Position numbers and translations under genes: made by a program
NCBI GenBank assembly: GCA_007135505.1
Contig: SLIS01000358.1
Location: 1-6,124 of the forward strand
Direction of reading: 5' to 3'
Source of the DNA: Halovivax sp.
Lineage (GTDB): Archaea > Halobacteriota > Halobacteria > Halobacteriales > Natrialbaceae
Length of the DNA: 6,124 nt
In this document: positions 4,219 to 6,124 of the stretch, piece by piece
Position numbering within the stretch: position 1 is the stretch's first letter
Layout: each line of letters starts with the position of its first letter
The notes under the pieces: generated by a model
What the model saw: only the letters and a program-made list of their open reading frames with translations
Told to the model about the DNA's origin: nothing
Databases searched by the model: none

Positions 4219-6124
4219 TGCAGCTGGAGGAACTGTCGGTCGTCCGGCGCCGCTTCGGTCGCCGGGTAGACGATGGCAAAGTTGCCGTCCGTCATCGTCG
4301 AAATCCGGTTCGGTACCGTCCTGAGGGCGGGATGCCAGCCGAAGTCGTCGCGACGTGCGCTCACGCAGACGGGCATCACGCCGTCGGCGAGTTCGGTCCG
4401 GAGCGTCGACTCGAGTTCGGGCCAGTCGTCGACGGCCACGAACCGGGACGCGAGGTTCGGGTCGACGCGCGCCGCGCGCTGCGCTACGGACTCGGAGTCG
4501 CCGTCGATCGCGAGTGCGTCCACGGACGCGCCGGTCACCGCCGCCAGCTGCGCCATCGTGTGAAAGACCTCGTCGAGGCCGTCGTTGTGTTCGATCCCCG
4601 GCGGAAGAACGAGCAGGATGCGCTCGGTTGTGTTGAGCGGCTCTCGAATCCGGCCGACGACGGTCAGTTGCGTCGTTCGCGAGAGGACCTGATCGATCGT
4701 GTGCCCGAAGACGTGCTGGGTTCGTGCACGGGCACCGTCCCACCCGATCACGATGGTCGAGATCCGATTTTCGATCGCCGCGGAAGCGATCCCCGAGGCG
4801 ACGTTCTGCGTGAGGCGTCTGTGTCCGACGATCGGGACGTCGGCGCCGGCAGCGTAGAATTCGAGTTCCGCCTGTTTCGCCTCGAGCGAAGCGATCTCGG
4901 ACAGGGTTCGGTCGGTCCGATCCGGTCGGACGACCGTGACCGTGTGGATCGGCTGCCCGGCTCGGTCATCGCGTAACGAGACCGCCAGGTCGAGCAGGGA
5001 CTCGGCGTACCGGGAGTCGCGTGAGACGGGAACGAGGATCCGCTGTGGGGTTCGTGCCGGATCGTACGCCTCCCGCTCGATCGAACGGGCGATTGCCGAC
5101 CCCGCTCGTTCGACGACAACCGGGCTGAGGACGCTCACGACGAGGATCATCGCCACGACGCCGTTGATCAGTTGCTGGTCGAACCCGGGGACTCCCGCGT
5201 CGAACCCGATCTGGACGATGGCGAGCGCCGCGGCGGCCTGGCCGACGGAAAGTCCGAACATTCCGAGGACGTGCTCACGCGCGTACCCGTACAGACGGCC
5301 CGTCAGCCAGGCGGCACCGTACTTCGTGGCGAGAACCATCACGATCAGCGAGGCCGCGATGATGACCGTCTCCAGACCCTCGGCGACCGCTCCGACGTCG
5401 ACGAGCATTCCCACGGAGAGCAGAAAGAACGGGATGAACAGGGCGTTTCCGACGAACTCGATGCGATTCATCAGCGTTCCCGTCTTCGGAATGAGTCGGT
5501 TGAGCGCCAGCCCGGCGATGAAGGCGCCGACGACGTGTTCGACGCCGGCCAGTTCCGCGAGGAACGCCGCGGCGAACAACACGACCATCACGAAGAGAAA
5601 TTCGTAGTATCGCTCCTCGTCGTGCACGCGAAAGAACCACCGGCCGAGCCGTGGGACGACGAGCCAGACGCCGACGAAGAAGATCGTCAATCCGATCGCC
5701 AACTCCGCCCAGAACGCCGCGGTGAGGTCGCCGTCGACCGACGCGATCACGACCGCCAGCACGAGCAGGGCGAGGGTGTCCGTCAGGATCGTCCCGCCGA
5801 CCGTCGCCGTCATCGACTCGCGGTCGACGATGCCGAGTCGGTTGACGACCGGGTACGCGAGCAGCGTGTGGGACGAGAAGATCGCCGCGAACAGGGACGC
5901 GGCGGCGACGCTCATGTCGAACGCGACGATGCCGACCACCGTTCCGACCGCCTGCGGGATGAGAAAGGAGAGCAGTCCGAAGACGACGGAGCGATCCCGG
6001 TAGGCGACGAACTGGTTCATGTTGATCTCGAGGCCGGCAACGAACAGCAAGTAGAGCAGGCCCACCTCGCCGAGCAGCTGGATCGTCTCGCCGCGTTCGA
6101 GCAATCCGAGGCCGTTCGGACCGA
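4215..6124 (-). CDS. CPA2-family cation:proton antiporter with C-terminal USP-like domains, N-terminus cut by window edge
   Basis: The 635 visible residues begin GPNGLGLLERGE, the conserved region after the first CPA2 helix, so an N-terminal segment lies beyond the right edge. Roughly eleven membrane segments follow, to about residue 338, including LLFVAGLEIN (25-34), SSHTLLAYPVV (83-93) and GGTILTDTLALLVLAVV, whose Asp (D115) sits where CPA2 carriers keep the transport carboxylate. The protein should exchange Na+ or K+ for protons across the cytoplasmic membrane. The cytoplasmic C-terminus holds two universal-stress-protein-like units, about 361-492 and 501-619. The first starts RILVPVSRD and carries G-x2-G-x9-G (G460, G463, G473) of ATP-binding USPs, with His where Ser/Thr is usual; the second starts RILLVLPPG and lacks the motif. 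Nucleotide-dependent gating is a reasonable inference. Ion specificity cannot be read from sequence. It ends 16 bases from the convergent rhodanese-MBL gene. Confidence 0.93.
   Translation of the reverse strand, partial: GPNGLGLLERGETIQLLGEVGLLYLLFVAGLEINMNQFVAYRDRSVVFGLLSFLIPQAVGTVVGIVAFDMSVAAASLFAAIFSSHTLLAYPVVNRLGIVDRESMTATVGGTILTDTLALLVLAVVIASVDGDLTAAFWAELAIGLTIFFVGVWLVVPRLGRWFFRVHDEERYYEFLFVMVVLFAAAFLAELAGVEHVVGAFIAGLALNRLIPKTGTLMNRIEFVGNALFIPFFLLSVGMLVDVGAVAEGLETVIIAASLIVMVLATKYGAAWLTGRLYGYAREHVLGMFGLSVGQAAAALAIVQIGFDAGVPGFDQQLINGVVAMILVVSVLSPVVVERAGSAIARSIEREAYDPARTPQRILVPVSRDSRYAESLLDLAVSLRDDRAGQPIHTVTVVRPDRTDRTLSEIASLEAKQAELEFYAAGADVPIVGHRRLTQNVASGIASAAIENRISTIVIGWDGARARTQHVFGHTIDQVLSRTTQLTVVGRIREPLNTTERILLVLPPGIEHNDGLDEVFHTMAQLAAVTGASVDALAIDGDSESVAQRAARVDPNLASRFVAVDDWPELESTLRTELADGVMPVCVSARRDDFGWHPALRTVPNRISTMTDGNFAIVYPATEAAPDDRQFLQLQ

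Noticed and set aside
3449..4279. Open frame (276 codons) antisense to the rhodanese-MBL gene
   Set aside because: It is Arg/Val-rich with no domain, lies opposite a gene with intact catalytic motifs and also overlaps the end of the antiporter gene.
230..6124. A single functional gene cluster (pH/CO2/sulfur stress island)
   Set aside because: The genes sit on both strands with separate predicted promoters and include a housekeeping synthetase; the arrangement looks like ordinary chromosomal context.

Overview
The window looks like a chromosomal segment of a halophilic archaeon (class Halobacteria). The base composition is GC-rich, the proteins are very acidic (Asp/Glu-rich, Lys-poor), genes carry short TATA-like elements about 28-33 bases upstream of their start codons with almost no 5' leader, and the gene content matches that group. 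This assignment is made from sequence character and family recognition, not from a database search.

Layout, left to right. Positions 1-103 (minus) hold the start of a cold-shock-domain protein cut by the left edge. Positions 230-439 (minus) encode a 69-residue protein with two membrane segments and no recognised family. Positions 519-1232 (minus) encode a beta-class carbonic anhydrase with all active-site residues. A 122-base divergent spacer carries promoters for the carbonic anhydrase and for serS, the canonical-type seryl-tRNA synthetase (1355-2725, plus). Positions 2726-3004 hold no convincing gene but contain a degenerate tandem repeat of purine-rich GCGAAGCG-like units that begins over the serS stop codon, then the promoter of the next gene. 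Positions 3005-4198 (plus) encode a rhodanese-metallo-beta-lactamase fusion resembling persulfide dioxygenases. Positions 4215-6124 (minus) encode a CPA2-type cation:proton antiporter with two C-terminal universal-stress-protein-like domains; its N-terminus is beyond the right edge.

The window is mostly housekeeping and stress physiology: translation (serS), RNA chaperoning (cold-shock protein), CO2/bicarbonate interconversion (carbonic anhydrase), sulfane sulfur detoxification (rhodanese-MBL fusion) and cation/pH homeostasis (antiporter). Carbonic anhydrase and antiporter both affect pH balance, but they lie on separate transcripts, so a shared system is not supported. I found no mobile element, CRISPR array, RNA gene or clearly new multi-gene system. 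The most notable non-coding structures are a perfect 9-bp hairpin containing both stop codons of the convergent pair at 4195-4218 and the repeat tract downstream of serS.
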